DNA of 64,000 bases from Macrotis lagotis (taxonomy: Eukaryota; Chordata; Mammalia; Peramelemorphia; Peramelidae). The position numbers and the translations under genes were made by a program. This document shows, one piece after another, positions 34,395 to 45,884 of the stretch (its first letter is position 1; every line of letters starts with the position of its first letter). The notes under the pieces are model-generated. The model was given only the letters and a program-made list of their open reading frames with translations, had not been told where the DNA came from and made no database searches. The stretch is taken from positions 287,251,719 to 287,315,718 of the forward strand of contig NC_133658.1 of assembly GCF_037893015.1 (NCBI RefSeq), read 5' to 3'.

Positions 34395-34602
34395 AGCTAG
34401 GGGGCATAATGCATAGAACTCTAGATCTGGAGTTGAAAGACTAGAATCTGGTCTCTGTTTTTAGCTGTGTGATTCTGGGTTAGCCATTTAACCCCTGTCT
34501 AATTTAGTCTCCTCAACTGTAAGATGGTGAGGATCAGGTGAGATACCTGTGAAGAACTTAACATAGTGCATGTACATAGAAGGTGCTTAATAAATGCTTA
34601 TT
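34395..34602 (+). repeat. CORE-SINE copy
   Basis: Motifs: 'AACTCTAGATCTGGAGTTGA', 'AGCTGTGTGATTCTGGGTTA', 'CATAGAAGGTGCTTAATAAA'. Confidence 0.75.
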
Positions 34603-34604
34603 CC

Positions 34605-35145
34605 AAATTGTGGTATATGATTGTTAATGATGAGTACTACTGTTCTGTAAGAAATCATTAGCAAGTGGACTTCAGAAGAGCCTGGAAAGACTTAAATGAA
34701 ATGATGCCAAGTGAAGTGAGCAGAACCAGGAGAACATTGTATTTAGTAATAGCACATTGTATCATATATCAACTATGAGAGACTACCCTTAAAAATCCAG
34801 TGATCAAAGACAATTCTAAAGGACTTATGATGGAAAATACCATCCACATCCAGAGAAAGAAGAATGGAATCTGAATATAGATCAAAGCAGACTATTTTCA
34901 CTTTTAAAAATTGGTTTTATATTTTTTTCCTCTCATGGTTTTTTCTCTTTTGTTCTGATTCTTCTTTCACAACAGGACTAATATGGAAATAATTTAACAA
35001 ATTGTATGTGTATAACCTATATCAGATTGCTCGATGTCAAGGGGACTGGGAAAAGGAGGGAGAAAAATGTGGAACTCAAAATCTTATAAAAAATGAATGC
35101 TGAAAACTTTCTTTACATGTTAATTGGAAAAAAATTTTTTAAATA
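34605..35145 (+). mobile_element. L1 3' UTR, plus strand
   Basis: The sequence runs through the marsupial L1 3' end: 'AGTGAGCAGAACCAGGAGAA', 'CCATCCACATCCAGAGAAAG', 'GACTATTTTCACTTTTAAAA', 'GACTAATATGGAAATAATTT', 'AAAACTTTCTTTACATGTTA', ending in an A/T-rich tail. No ORF2 coding remains. Confidence 0.8.
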
Positions 35146-35553
35146 TTTGTTCGCTCTTCCCATTGTATCATATATTTCAAAATCTTATTATTTACCTCTC
35201 TTAGGGTATCTTATATCCCCTGACTTGCCTTGGTTTCCTCATCTGTAAATTGAAAGGAATGGATTAGATCTGGGCTCTTAAAGAGATAATATTAAGGAGC
35301 TTGAAGGCCCACCCTGTTCCTGGGAGATTCTAAACTAGGGACATTTGCCAGACTTCAAATACAGCATAGCTGAGGATACTGGATAGCTGAGGCTTGGGAA
35401 TTTACCAGTATACCTTGGACAGCCCCTTTGGGGGCGGGCTTGGCCACTAGGACATGGTGACACCCCAGCATAGGCACTTGGGGAACCTCTCTTACATGGG
35501 CAGACAGCTTGACAGCCACTACCCAGACTCCCTGGGGCCCCTGCTCCCTCCCC

Positions 35554-35703
35554 ATGGCCCGAAAAGCAAGCCCAACCCTTGCTGCTCCCCGGCCATTCAA
35601 ACAGAAGAAAGGCTGGATTTTCTTTACCTGTATTTCCCTGGTAACCACAAGAGGCCGGGCGGCTTCCCATCGTTCCTCCCCAAGAAGCCCACAGTTGTCA
35701 GAG
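35554..35703 (+). CDS. Candidate fourth alternative first exon (50 codons), unproven
   Basis: An ATG at 35554 opens a 50-codon frame (begins MARKASPTLAAP, contains a KQKKGW stretch, ends PQLSE) that reaches GAG|GTGAGTT at 35703/35704 in phase 0. This is the same junction and phase as exons 1b and 1c. The DNA is single-copy and richer in GC than its surroundings, but there is no CpG island. Two other frames across the segment are also open, including a longer plus-strand frame from 35454 that would end in phase 1 and a minus-strand frame of 111 codons, so coding potential is ambiguous. I do not recognise the peptide. Treat as a hypothesis. Confidence 0.3.
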
Positions 35704-35944
35704 GTGAGTTTCAGAGGGAACTATCAACCTACTCCGAAAATGACTGGGTTGGGTCTGGACCAAAGCCCCAGGCTGGGGAGTTGGTTTCCTTTCGTCTTCT
35801 TCACCCCTTCTCAATCTCCACTCCATTAGAACTGGTTGAATGAGTTTGACTTCTCTTGGGAATAATGTGGCTTTGAGGGGACCACCCAGAGCTGGGTGTT
35901 TGGGATATTTTGAGCTCTCATTTCTCAGTCTAAGAAAAGCTACC

Positions 35945-36130
35945 AAAGATTGTAGTATGATAAAAATAGTACTGAATGTGAATTTAGAGTAATGTGGTTC
36001 GGATCCTGCCTTTTATTTGCTACCTATATGACAGTGGGCAAGTATGTCTCTCTGTGCCTCAGTTTTCTCACCTGTAAAATGGCATTGGACAGATAACTTA
36101 TAAGAGCCCTTCTAGTTCTATAAGTATGAT
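35945..36130 (+). repeat. CORE-SINE copy
   Basis: Motifs: 'GGTTCGGATCCTGCCTTTTA', 'TGTGCCTCAGTTTTCTCACC', 'AAGAGCCCTTCTAGTTCTAT'. Confidence 0.7.
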
Positions 36131-37099
36131 CATAATGGAGACCTGGGGTTTGTCATGTCTTGTCTTGTCATCTTTTATCTTGTCTTGCTTTATTTGATAA
36201 TCTGCATAGGCAGATAAAAGATCCAGACCCATTTTCTCTTGGGTTAATCATGGAGGGTAGGGGGTGGTAGGAGCTAGGGAGATTCTATAGCTTAAGTAAA
36301 CAGACAGCAGGATGATAGTATGTGTGGATCTCTGAAACCTTTCAGGAACGAATGTACTTCTTCCTAGGTCAAGGCCTCCTAGATACAACAGCTCTAGAGA
36401 ATGGTTAACAGCAGGTTTGTCCTGGTTCCTACATTTCAGACTTATGGAACTGGGTAATAAATACCAAGCCAGCATTTCTACAAGGAGAAACTGAACACCT
36501 CAAGTATGGGGTTAGTGGTCATACTAAGCTATGAGAATCTTACATTCTGAATCAAAATTTCATCTCTTTCCTTAATGTAGGGCTCTTACAAGGGGAGTGA
36601 CTTGTATAAAAGTATGATATAATTACTTTAATATTTGGAGGGAGCCTAGTTTTTAAATCTAAAACTTGTTCCTCCCCTAGGGCCTAGCATAGTGTTTTCT
36701 GATCTTAAAACAAGTTTGTTGAATTGATTTAAATTTACAGCCTTAATGATTTGGGTTCTAGCTTTGACTTTGTGCTAACTACTTGACCCTGTAAAATGAA
36801 ACTCATACTACCTAACCCTAACTACTTTGCCTGCCTTGTTGGGAGAACAGAAGGTTATGATGAGTGCAACATCAATTTGAAAAGTATATAAGGAATGTAA
36901 GGAATTGATTTTAGTGTACTGGGGAGACCTCTCCAGTGACCTAAGTCTCTGAATGTTCTACTTAAGCCATATGCCTATGTGGAGAGTAATTACTTTGGTG
37001 GAAACTGTCCCATGTGTGAATTTGTTCTTGTCATTTCAGGATAAGAAATAATTGGAAGGTATAGTAGAACCTAGACCATGAGAGATGGAAAGAATCTTA

Positions 37100-37345
37100 G
37101 AACATTGTCATTCTTTAGTAGTGTCCAGCTCTTTGTGATCTCATATGGAATTTCTTTGACAAAGATACTGGAATGTTTGGTCATTTTCTTCCTTAGCTCA
37201 TTTTACAGATGAGGAAACTGAGGCAAACAGGGTGAAGTGACTTGCCCAGCTCACTAGTAAGCATCTGAGGCCAATTTGAACACCTAAAGATATCTTCCTT
37301 GACTTCAAACCCAGCACTCTCTCCATTTTACCTCTTAGCTGCTCA
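37100..37345 (-). repeat. SINE1/MAR1-type SINE, minus strand
   Basis: Motifs: 'CATTCTTTAGTAGTGTCCAG', 'CAGATGAGGAAACTGAGGCA', 'GTGAAGTGACTTGCCCAGCT', 'CCCAGCACTCTCTCCATTTT'. Confidence 0.8.
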
Positions 37346-37655
37346 AAATGTTAATCTGCCAGGTATGTCCAACCTTTTAGCTCTTCTGGGCCATATTACT
37401 ACATTTTTAGGGCCACATATAGAATTTAATATTTATTTATGACAGCAGTATAATTCTTATATTACCAATGAGTATAATAATATTACTAATACCATATAAA
37501 TGGTCTTTGAAATATGAAATGCAGCCTGCAGGTTGGATATACCTGATTGTAGTACAAATTCCTTGTTTTACAGATGGGGAAATTAAGGCTCCAAAAAGAA
37601 GTGAAATGCTCAAGCAGAGAATAAATGAATGGACCCAGTCAAGAATCTCAGTCTA

Positions 37656-37828
37656 GAGGTGGTTAGGTATCACAGTGGATAGAGCACTGGCCCTGGAGTC
37701 AGGAGGACCTGAGTTCAAATCTGGACTCAGACACTTAATAATTACCTAGCTGTGTGACCTTGGGCAAATCACTTAACCCCATTGCCTTACCAAAAAAAAA
37801 CAACAAAAAAACCCAACAACAAAAAAAG
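37656..37828 (+). mobile_element. Short marsupial tRNA-SINE (WALLSI/WSINE type) with perfect duplication
   Basis: Full head ('GAGGTGGTTAGGTATCACAG'), 'CCTGGAGTCAGGAGGACCTG', 'TAATTACCTAGCTGTGTGAC', and an A-rich tail with CAACAA units. Perfect 16-bp target-site duplication CAAGAATCTCAGTCTA at 37640-37655 and 37829-37844. Confidence 0.92.
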
Positions 37829-39061
37829 CAAGAATCTCAGTCTAATCTAGCATTTTGGCCTGTGAAGATTTCCTCTGCTCTTGTCCTTTGAGAATCACTC
37901 AGAACAGCAGTAACATTTCTATCTATATAGTATATGGTATATGTTCAGTCTGAGCCTTGATCTTTATATATTCTGGCTCAATGTAGCTTGAGGTTGCTTG
38001 AGGCCAAAGGCCTTAATTCTCCCTTGGGATCTGAGGCAGGAATCTTTTATGGACTAAGCTCAAGAAATGAGGTTGAGCTAGGGACCCCACCCTATGGAGC
38101 TCCCGAACCACAAATCTCATCAAGACCTGTAAATGTGGCTGTCCTCCTATTCACCTTTGCCACATGGTAATGCCTCATGAACCACAGAAGCAGGTGAGGA
38201 ATGAGGTAATGCTGGGTGCCAAGAAATGACCAGGGAAACACAACGGGCGTGGCTGAAGAAGTTGCCAACATAGTCCTCCTAGGAGTTCCTACTGAGGTCT
38301 AGAAATAGACTGAACATAGACTCATTAATCAAGGATGATTAGATACAGTCCTGCCCCAAAGCAGGGGAATGGACAAGATGAGCTCATGATCTCTACTTCC
38401 CTCCCTTCAGTGATAGCTGCTATAATGGGAACTCATAGCCCAGAAAGATAGTGTTTCTGGGTAGTCAGAACAGAGTGTCCTTCTCCAATAGCCCTATGTA
38501 ATTGTGAGCTTTGCCCTGGGATGAGAAAATGAGAAAGGAGGCAAGAGTGTTCATAAGACTATGGAGGATAAATTCTTCCTAAGAATCACACATCTCTCAA
38601 TGGGCAACCTGAGCACCGTATTTGTTTCTTCTGGCCCCAGTGGTTGGTTGTTGGGTGGTGGGAGCCTAGAGGTATTAACTTTGCCCTGAATCACTCCAGA
38701 GCCAATCTCAGAGCTTTAGGTAAAGGCAAGCCAGCCTCCTGGCATCAATCTAACTCTGACACAGACCCAGTAGAGCTAATTGGGCCTCACAAGAAAAAGG
38801 CAGGGGAGAAGAGGAGGAGGAAGATGGGGAAAGCACTGGGTGATTTCTTAAGTTTGAACACTTCAAAGGGAGATATCAGTAAATGAAGCTTCATACAAAA
38901 ATGATTAAATATGTAAACATCAAGGCTAGAAGCAGCTAGAGTAATCAAGGAAGGCTTCCTGCAGGAGGTAGTTTTAAGTAGGATGTTGACAGGATGAGAC
39001 AAAGATTAGTAATAATCTCTCACATTTCAACTGCTCTTTATACTATTTCAAAGCCCTTTCA

Positions 39062-39062
39062 T

Positions 39063-39113
<51 letters not shown>
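39062..39113. repeat. (ATC)n trinucleotide repeat
   Basis: About 17 near-perfect ATC/CAT units, then a T run. Confidence 0.95.
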
Positions 39114-39324
39114 TTTTTTGATCTTCCCAAACAGCAGTGCTATCTGGGCAAGGTAAACACGTGAAGTATTATTTCAGGCAGGAAACATGCCTAGAGAAGT
39201 TAAAGAACTACATTTTCCAGCTCACCCCTAAGGGTCTTGCTCTAATTGATTGTCTAGAGAAGGGGATAAGAAGGATTAGTCTTCAGATCAGTGTTCCTCC
39301 TTTCCCCTTTTCCTTTGTTCCAAA

Positions 39325-39720
39325 TCACAAAATGTTAGGACTGGAAGGAACCCTGGAGGAAATGGGGTACAATGAAAAGAATACTGAACTTCTTGTTCTA
39401 GGACCTTATCTTGACTTGTAGCCTATGACTTACGTTCTCAATGATCTTGAGCAATTCACCTCTCTGGTCACCAATTTCTTAGTCTATAAATTGAGGGGCC
39501 TGTTCTTAGATGACTTCTAAGGTGGCTTCCAGCTCTAGATATACAGTTTTCTATCTGTACACTATATGCTACAACTGTAGACCCAACCCCTCATTTCACA
39601 GAAGAGGGAACCAATGCCCAGAAAGGTTAGATAAATGATTTACCAAAGGTCAAATAGGAAGTAAATGACAGAGGTCTAGGTAGAACCCAGGTCTTCTGAT
39701 TCCTGATTCAGAGGTATGAC
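39325..39720. repeat. Old SINE pieces
   Basis: A CORE-SINE-like plus-strand part ('GATCTTGAGCAATTCACCTC', 'TTCTTAGTCTATAAATTGAG') is nested in a reverse-strand piece ('CCTCATTTCACAGAAGAGGG', 'CCCAGGTCTTCTGATTCCTG'). The 94-codon frame at 39,137-39,421 overlaps it and is not convincing as a gene. Confidence 0.5.
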
Positions 39721-40094
39721 ATTTTGTGTTACCTGCAGCATTTTGGATTGGTGCAGAAGAAGTGGAGGAAGAAAGGTACTGAGTGAGTTGGAGAGAAATA
39801 AGTACAGGCTTGCTCAGTCTAGTGGAGAACATGAGACTGGACCCACCTCTGGGGATGGGGGTGTAAGGAAGGCAAGAATAAGAAAGGAGGAGCTAGCTAG
39901 AGGGAAGGGGAGTGACTGTAAAGAAATGAAATGGGGCAGTCCTCAAACTTACCTGTGCAAAAGAGGGTTATCTATTCTTTTTAGAAGTTGTACATTAGTT
40001 TCCTTGGAGTTCCCATTGCTCAACATGTTTCTAGAACTTCTCTTTGGGGGATGGTCTCAGAATGTAGAAGCCACAGAGTAGACTCCAACACTTT

Positions 40095-40292
40095 TTATTT
40101 AGTTATTTCTGTCATGTCCCACTCTTCCTGACCCCATTTGGGGTTTTCCTGGCATTTTCTTCTCCAATTCATTTTCCAGATGAGGCAACTGAGGCAAACA
40201 GGGCTAAGTAATTTGTTCAGTGTCATATAGCTAATAAGTATCTGAAGCTGGATTTGAATTAAGGTCTTCCTGACTTCTGGCCATGTATTCTT
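40095..40292 (-). repeat. SINE1/MAR1-type SINE, minus strand
   Basis: Motifs: 'TTATTTCTGTCATGTCCCAC', 'TGGGGTTTTCCTGGCATTTT', 'CAGATGAGGCAACTGAGGCA', 'GAAGCTGGATTTGAATTAAG'. Confidence 0.8.
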
Positions 40293-40599
40293 ACCACCTG
40301 TGTGTGCCAACAGTTTATCTACATCTTATTTAAAAAGGTTGACACTCATAATCCTTACTGTGCCATGTTTATCTCAGAATAACTTTAAGTTGTTTCCCTT
40401 TTTAGAAAAAAAAATTTCTAAACTTAACAAACACAAAATGAGACTTTCCATATGCAAAGTAGACTAAAAAAAATTGTGCATTAAACCACAAATCTCTACT
40501 GCATTCAGTTTGCTTTTCCTTATATAGTATATAGTAAATTATGTAACTTGCAAAACTGTCCTGTTTAGCTTTCCTTTTGGTCTTTTTGTTCTCAACTTC

Positions 40600-41493
40600 G
40601 TACTTTTTTTTTAAAGCTTCATGACCCTCATTTCCTTTTTCCTCTTTTAGCAACCCAATCACTATTCTCCCCACTCTCTATTCCCCTGACCTTCCAAACT
40701 TGTTGGGAAAAAAAAAAATCTTGTAACAAATATGCAAATTCCTCCATAGGTTGTGCCTAAAAATTTATGTCTTTCTTCTGCACCTCTGTCAGAACAATAG
40801 CATGCTTTATCATTGGCTGAAATCATGACTGATCATTTCAGTGATCATAGTTCTTATGTTTTTCAAAGGTGTTTTTCTCTCATTATAGTCATATGTTATA
40901 ACATTAAAACTTCTCCTAGTTCTGCTAACACTACTTGGCATCAGTTCATACAAATCTTCTCAGGTTTCTCTTTTGTAATTTTTTACTGAGCATCAATATT
41001 CTATTACATTCATATACCACAATTTGTTCAGCCATTCCTCAATTGATGAGGAACCCAGAAATTTCCAATTCTTTACTTAAATATAGCTTCCATACATATT
41101 TTTGTTAATTTGAGACTTTTCCCATCCCATTTCCTATACTCATTGGGGTATAGATCTAGTAGTGGTTTCATGGAATCAGAGGCAATGCACAGTTTAGTGA
41201 CTTTTAGGGCAGAGATACAAATTGTTTTACAAAATGGCTAGATGAATTCACAATTCCATCAAAAGTGCTTATCTTCCCAAAGATCACCAGTAATTGTCTT
41301 TTCTTTTTTAGGTATCTTTGGTAATCTAATGAGGGTAAGATGAAACCTCAGAGTTATTTTCATTTGCCTTTTCCTTATTTTTTAGTAATTTGGAGTATTT
41401 TCATATCATTGTTGGTAGCTAGGGCTTCATCCTTAGACCTGATTGTTTATGACTTTTGACCATATATTTATTGGGGAATGAATCTTCTTATAT
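40600..41493 (-). mobile_element. L1 3' region, minus strand (part 1)
   Basis: Antisense L1 with 'GGCATCAGTTCATACAAATC', 'CAGCCATTCCTCAATTGATG', 'GGGGTATAGATCTAGTAGTG', 'TTTATTGGGGAATGAATCTT'. The element is interrupted by a SINE and resumes at 41,658. The 5' boundary of the match is approximate. Confidence 0.75.
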
Positions 41494-41646
41494 ATTTTTT
41501 TTTATTTTTTAGGTTTTTTGGTTTTTTTGGCAAGGCAAATGGGGTTAAGTGGTTTGCCCAAGGCCACACAGCTAGGTAATCATTAAGTGCCGAAGGCCGG
41601 ATTTGAACTCAGGTACTCCTGATTCCAGGGTCAGTGCTCTGCCCCG
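41494..41646 (-). mobile_element. Short marsupial tRNA-SINE (WALLSI/WSINE type), minus strand
   Basis: Reverse copy: T-rich tail complement, 'GGCAAGGCAAATGGGGTTAA', 'AAGGCCACACAGCTAGGTAA', 'TTTGAACTCAGGTACTCCTG', 'GGGTCAGTGCTCTGCCCC'. Direct repeat TCTTCTTATAT flanks it (41483-41493 and 41647-41657). It lies inside the antisense L1. Confidence 0.85.
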
Positions 41647-41657
41647 TCTTCTTATAT

Positions 41658-41980
41658 TTTTGAATCAATACCTTATTTAGCTTGGATTTCAGATCTATAT
41701 CAGATAAACTTGCTGCAAAGATTTTTTTTCTCAATGACATTTTCATTCTAATTTGAAATACATTTGTTTGATATGTACAGAATCTTTAAAAGTTCATGTA
41801 ATAAACTTGTCCATTTTATCTTTTGTATCATATCCCTTGTTTGCTTATGAACTTTTCCTCCATCCACAATCATAACAAATATTTCCTTTCCTGCATCTCT
41901 AATTTGTTTTTTATGGAATTTTTTATATCTAAATCATGTATCTATTTGGAGTTCTGGTATATATGATTATATATGACATA
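41658..41980 (-). mobile_element. L1 3' region, minus strand (part 2)
   Basis: Continuation of the antisense L1, corresponding to the ORF2/3' UTR zone: 'GATCTATATCAGATAAACTT', 'CTTGTCCATTTTATCTTTTG', 'ATCTATTTGGAGTTCTGGTA'. Confidence 0.65.
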
Positions 41981-41993
41981 AAGAGTTTATGTG

Positions 41994-42149
41994 GGGGCAG
42001 CTAGGTGGCACAGCAGATAAAGCACCGGCCCTGGAGTCAGGAGTACCTGGGTTCAAATCCGGTCTCAGACACTTAATAATTACCTTAGCTGTGTGGCCTT
42101 GGTCAAGCCACTTAATCCCGTTTGCCTTGCAAAAACCTAAAAAAAAAAA
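41994..42149 (+). mobile_element. Short marsupial tRNA-SINE with perfect duplication
   Basis: Complete copy, 'GGGGCAGCTAGGTGGCACAG' to 'CTTGCAAAAACCT' plus an A tail. Perfect 13-bp duplication AAGAGTTTATGTG at 41981-41993 and 42150-42162. Confidence 0.92.
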
Positions 42150-42162
42150 AAGAGTTTATGTG

Positions 42163-42992
42163 ACAGAATGGAATGAGATGTTGATGATATATAATGTTAA
42201 GATTTTGTATTATAAATTGTATTTGTATAAAATTTTGACCTATACATTATTAAAATGGGGTGACACTCCTTTGTCCTCATCACTACACCAAACAGCTTCA
42301 AATGACTTTGGGCTTTTCCCAAAAATAAGCTTTACAATCCAGTTCAGAATCTTGAATGGAATAGGTATTTGATAATCATTTATCAAGTTGAAATTCTGTT
42401 ATAGCAAATGGAGAAGTTTTGAATGCTGTGGATAAGTTCACTTACCCTGACAGTGTATGCCTGTTCACCCCAAACAGCATACCAGTGGCATGGCAGGAAA
42501 CTGAATCAATTCCATTTGAATTGTCTAAGATTCTTAAGATCACCTGACCAGATAAGAAACCAGAGGTCTTTACTCAAACTAAGCTACCAAGCTTTCAAAC
42601 TCTACAACAGAGAGTGCAACACTGACTAACTGGCTATATTACTTGAACGTCAAACCTATGCTTGCCAAAAAGACTTTTATGGAGAATTCATACAGGGTAA
42701 GCACTTCATGGTGGTTAGAAAAAGGAATACAAGAACACTCTCAAAATCTCTCTTAAGAACTTTGGAATTGATTGGCATGCCTTCATCAAAGAAGATACTA
42801 TGAGCCAAGCAGAATTGAAGTAACTAAAGAAATTAGAGATGCGCAGATTTAGGGATTTCTCCCCAAATGTTCACATGGACTATTTGTGCCTGACCTATCA
42901 CTCTATCAGACACACTATAATTTGACTCTAACAGAGTGATGTCATTTTGGTCCTCTTTGAGAACTAGTCCAACCAACTAATCAGCCAATCAA
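42163..42992 (+). mobile_element. RTE-like LINE, 3' end of the ORF, decayed
   Basis: The broken translation follows the C-terminal part of a vertebrate RTE-like LINE protein in order. A 'DKFTY' motif lies near 42,430, then a 'FYGEL..GKH' type region near 42,675. A 'KKEYKNTLKISLKNFGID' segment covers about 42,720-42,772, and 'MRRFRDFSPNVHMDYLCL' is readable near 42,840-42,900. The two zinc-finger cysteine positions seen in intact relatives near the end are damaged. The 3' terminus reads TTTTGGTCCTCTTTGAGAAC, the tail shared with the SINEs at 48.07 and 57.89 kb. Frameshifts and stops show it is dead. The clade name is from memory of family sequence. Confidence 0.7.
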
Positions 42993-43179
42993 CATAAAAA
43001 AATGAATTGAAAAATCACTTCAAAATAATAATAGAAAAATGAGCAAAGTTCCTAGAGAATAGATAATGAAATATCCCTTAGTTTCACAGCCAAGGAGGAA
43101 GTTAATAAGACCACATTTTGTATATATAGTCAGATATGATCATTATAGAGAAATTTCAGTGAGGTACAGAGCTTTCGAG

Positions 43180-43305
43180 AATAGGAAGGTCCAACCCTGG
43201 AGTTAGGAAGACCTGAGTTCAAATCTGGATTCAAATCTAATTACCTAGCTTTGTGACCTTGGGCAAGTCATTTAACCTCATTGCCTTGCAAAAACAAAAA
43301 CAAAA
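43180..43305 (+). repeat. tRNA-SINE fragment (WALLSI/WSINE type)
   Basis: Head truncated; 'CTGGAGTTAGGAAGACCTGA', 'TTACCTAGCTTTGTGACCTT', 'CCTCATTGCCTTGCAAAAAC'. Confidence 0.8.
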
Positions 43306-43439
43306 GAATAGGAAGGTGATCTTCCTACTATATATATTCTGTCCTGATTAGACATCATCAGAATCCATCAGTTCTCAAAACTTTTTGGTTTCAAGATGTC
43401 TTTATACTCTTAAAAATTGAGCTTTTAATTTTTATAGGG

Positions 43440-43965
43440 TATACCTCAGACACTCAGTAGATATTTATTAAGCTATTACCTTCAAGGAGCTCACATTCTA
43501 ATGGGAGAGACAATAATTTGTACCAACAATCTAAATACAGCATAAATTGTTTAACTTTAGGGAGGACACTTGATTAATTGGGTTTGGGAAAAACTTCCTG
43601 TAGATACAGAGGTATCTACCAAGGGCCATTTGGATATTTGTTACATTATTTTGGGGCTATATTTGGTCACATTTAATTAATTCACCCCCTAAAAACCTAG
43701 ATTTATTGAATTTCAAGTCATGTTCCCCTCCCCCCATGGTTCCTTTGTCAACACCAGACCAATACAAGGGCTAGAGGTTCCCTGCCTCTGTAGTAGAAGA
43801 TAATTTTGGTTGATTTTAGTTGGGACTTGAAGGAAGCCAAGAGATGAGGAGGAACAACATTCCAGGCTTGGGAGAAGGGGAACAACCAGAGAAAATGCCC
43901 ACAGCCAAGAGATAAGAGTTATTCTTAGAACAACCAGGAAGACAGAATCAAGGAGAAGAGGGTGA
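43440..43965 (-). repeat. L2-related 3' region, minus strand
   Basis: Motifs: 'GTAGATATTTATTAAGCTAT', 'CAAGGAGCTCACATTCTAAT', 'TTTTAGTTGGGACTTGAAGG', 'ACAACATTCCAGGCTTGGGA', 'CAACCAGAGAAAATGCCCAC'. The same order occurs in several shorter pieces elsewhere in the window. Confidence 0.5.
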
Positions 43966-44214
43966 TAAAAATTATCAATATTTACCACCTAAGGAGTTAA
44001 AACATTAATATTATGAAAAGAGTTTTCACCTCTTGGACCCTCTGAAAGAATCTTGGAATGTCTCCTGAGGATACCCAAACTGCATTTTTGTGATTTGCTG
44101 TTCTAGAGAATTGTGTTCATTTCTAAACATTCAAGTGGGTGAAGGCCTTTGAGTTCATGCCATAAGAGTTGAAGGAATTGACAGATTTTTTTAGTGTGAC
44201 AGAAGGGACAACTA

Positions 44215-44765
44215 GGTTTTGTGGTGGCAAAGAATTGGAAATTGAAGGGAAATCCATGAATTGGGGAATGGCTGAATAAGTTGTGTTATATGAATATAAT
44301 GGAATACATTTGTGCTATCAGAATTGACTCAGAAAAAAATCTGGAAAGACTTACATGAACAGATTCAAAGTAAAGTAAGCAAAACGAGAACATTGCACAC
44401 AGTAATGGTAACATTGTATGATGATCAACTATGTATGACTTAGGAATTCTCAGCAATATAGTAATCTAAGACAATTCTGAAGCACTTGTGATGAAAACTG
44501 CTATCCAACTGCAGAGAAAGATCTAGTGCAGATCAAAACATACTATTTTCACTTTTTTTTCTTTTGTCTGTTTCTTCCTTTACAACATGATTAATATGGA
44601 AATATGTTTATATGATTGCACATATATAACATATCAAATTGCTACTTTCTTAATGGGGAAATGGGGGGAAATTCAGAACTCAAAAATTTTAGGTGAATGT
44701 GAAAATTTGACTTTACGTTTAATTGGGAAAAAATAAAATACTATTAGAAAGAAGGAAACAAAGAA
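44215..44765 (+). mobile_element. L1 3' region, plus strand
   Basis: Sense copy: 'CATGAATTGGGGAATGGCTG', 'GAAAACTGCTATCCAACTGC', 'CATACTATTTTCACTTTTTT', 'ATGATTAATATGGAAATATG', 'TAATTGGGAAAAAATAAAAT'. It is the reverse complement of the order seen in the minus-strand L1 pieces. Confidence 0.8.
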
Positions 44766-44775
44766 AGGAAAGAAA

Positions 44776-45025
44776 GAGAAGATAGGTGGCAAAATGGATT
44801 GAGTACTAGTCCTGCAATCAGGAGGAACTGAGGTCAAATTTGACTTCAGATACTTAACTAGCTGTATGACCCTGGGCAAGTCACTTAACCCTGTTTGTCT
44901 CCATTCCTCATCTGTAAAATGAGGTGGAGAAGGAAATGGTAAACCATTCCAGTATCTTCCACAAGAAAATTCTAAACAGGGTCATGGAGAATCAGATGTG
45001 ACTGAAATGACTCAACTACAGCAAA
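44776..45025 (+). mobile_element. SINE1/MAR1-type long tRNA-SINE
   Basis: Nearly complete: 'GAACTGAGGTCAAATTTGAC', 'ACCCTGGGCAAGTCACTTAA', 'CATCTGTAAAATGAGGTGGA', 'AAATGGTAAACCATTCCAGT', 'GATGTGACTGAAATGACTCA'. Confidence 0.85.
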
Positions 45026-45029
45026 TGAG

Positions 45030-45205
45030 CTAGAAATTGTACTAAGTGCTTTACAAATATCATGTCATTTGATCCTCACACTGGAAGTTAAGTGTTAAAA
45101 TTGTGCCCATTTTCCACATAAGGGTCACAGAGCTAATAATGTCTTAAGGCTGAATTTAAACGTAGATTTTCCTGAATCCAGACCCCATCCTCTATAATGT
45201 GGAGT
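45030..45205 (-). repeat. MIR/CORE-SINE, minus strand
   Basis: Motifs: 'CTAAGTGCTTTACAAATATC', 'TCATTTGATCCTCACACTGG', 'CTGAATTTAAACGTAGATTT'. Confidence 0.65.
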
Positions 45206-45224
45206 ACAGACTAGTCTTGTTGTT

Positions 45225-45450
45225 TGTCCCCAGAGGTTAGAACAAGGAATAATGAGCAGAAGTTGTAAAAAGACAAATTTAGGCTCAATTTAAGGAAAAA
45301 ATCGATACAATTCAAGCTTTCCAAAAATTGAATGAACTCCCTTTTCTTAGAGGTCTTTGAGAAGACCTAGAAGACCATTTGTTGGAAATAATATGGGTTG
45401 AACTGAATGATTGTTGTGATCTCTTTTGAACCCTCAAATTCTGTGATTTT
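45225..45450 (+). repeat. CR1/L3-like LINE 3' fragment
   Basis: The order 'CCAGAGGTTAGAACAAGGAA', 'TTTAGGCTCAATTTAAGGAA', 'TTTCTTAGAGGTCTTTGAGA' is the same as the 3' half of the longer piece at 53.92 kb. Confidence 0.5.
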
Positions 45451-45884
45451 TTTAAAATTTTAATTAATTTTTCTTAATTATTTATCTTTGATACAAGATA
45501 ACATTCAATTTGAAAAGCATTGAAGAGGTTAAAGTCAAAAGACTTCAACAAACCTTTTTTTTTTTTCAGAAAATCATTTTAAAGCAATTAGCATTGCTTT
45601 GGATAGGTTGTAATTATATGTTTGGGACTTAAAAGGCCATTTCCAAAGTGAAGTTCTCTAAATATTCTGATGAGTGAGGTTCCTAACTTCCTAAAGACCC
45701 ATGCTGAGGAGATAGAAGAGGGGGAGGGAGCCATTCTGGGGAAGAAGTATGCACCCTCCAAATTTTAGCACTCTAGTGCAAAGCCCTGTTTATTTAGACA
45801 TTAGTTATTGCCTTATAAATATATAACTTACAACAACAGCTTAGTCAGATTTAAGGGAAAAGGAGGGGAAAAAAAGCAGTGGTG

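Larger units (their letters stand above)
28195..35450 (+). other. RALGDS: RALGDS intron, middle part
   Basis: This part is dominated by SINE and L1 pieces listed separately. Gaps without a named element are 28,500-29,225, 30,860-31,225, 31,850-32,530, 33,110-33,330 and 35,145-35,450. A MIR-like reverse piece lies at about 28,400-28,480. No coding exon is recognised. Confidence 0.65.

Noticed and set aside
39062..39113. ATC repeat as a CRISPR-like or coding repeat
   Set aside because: It is a plain trinucleotide microsatellite; there are no spacers and no coding context.
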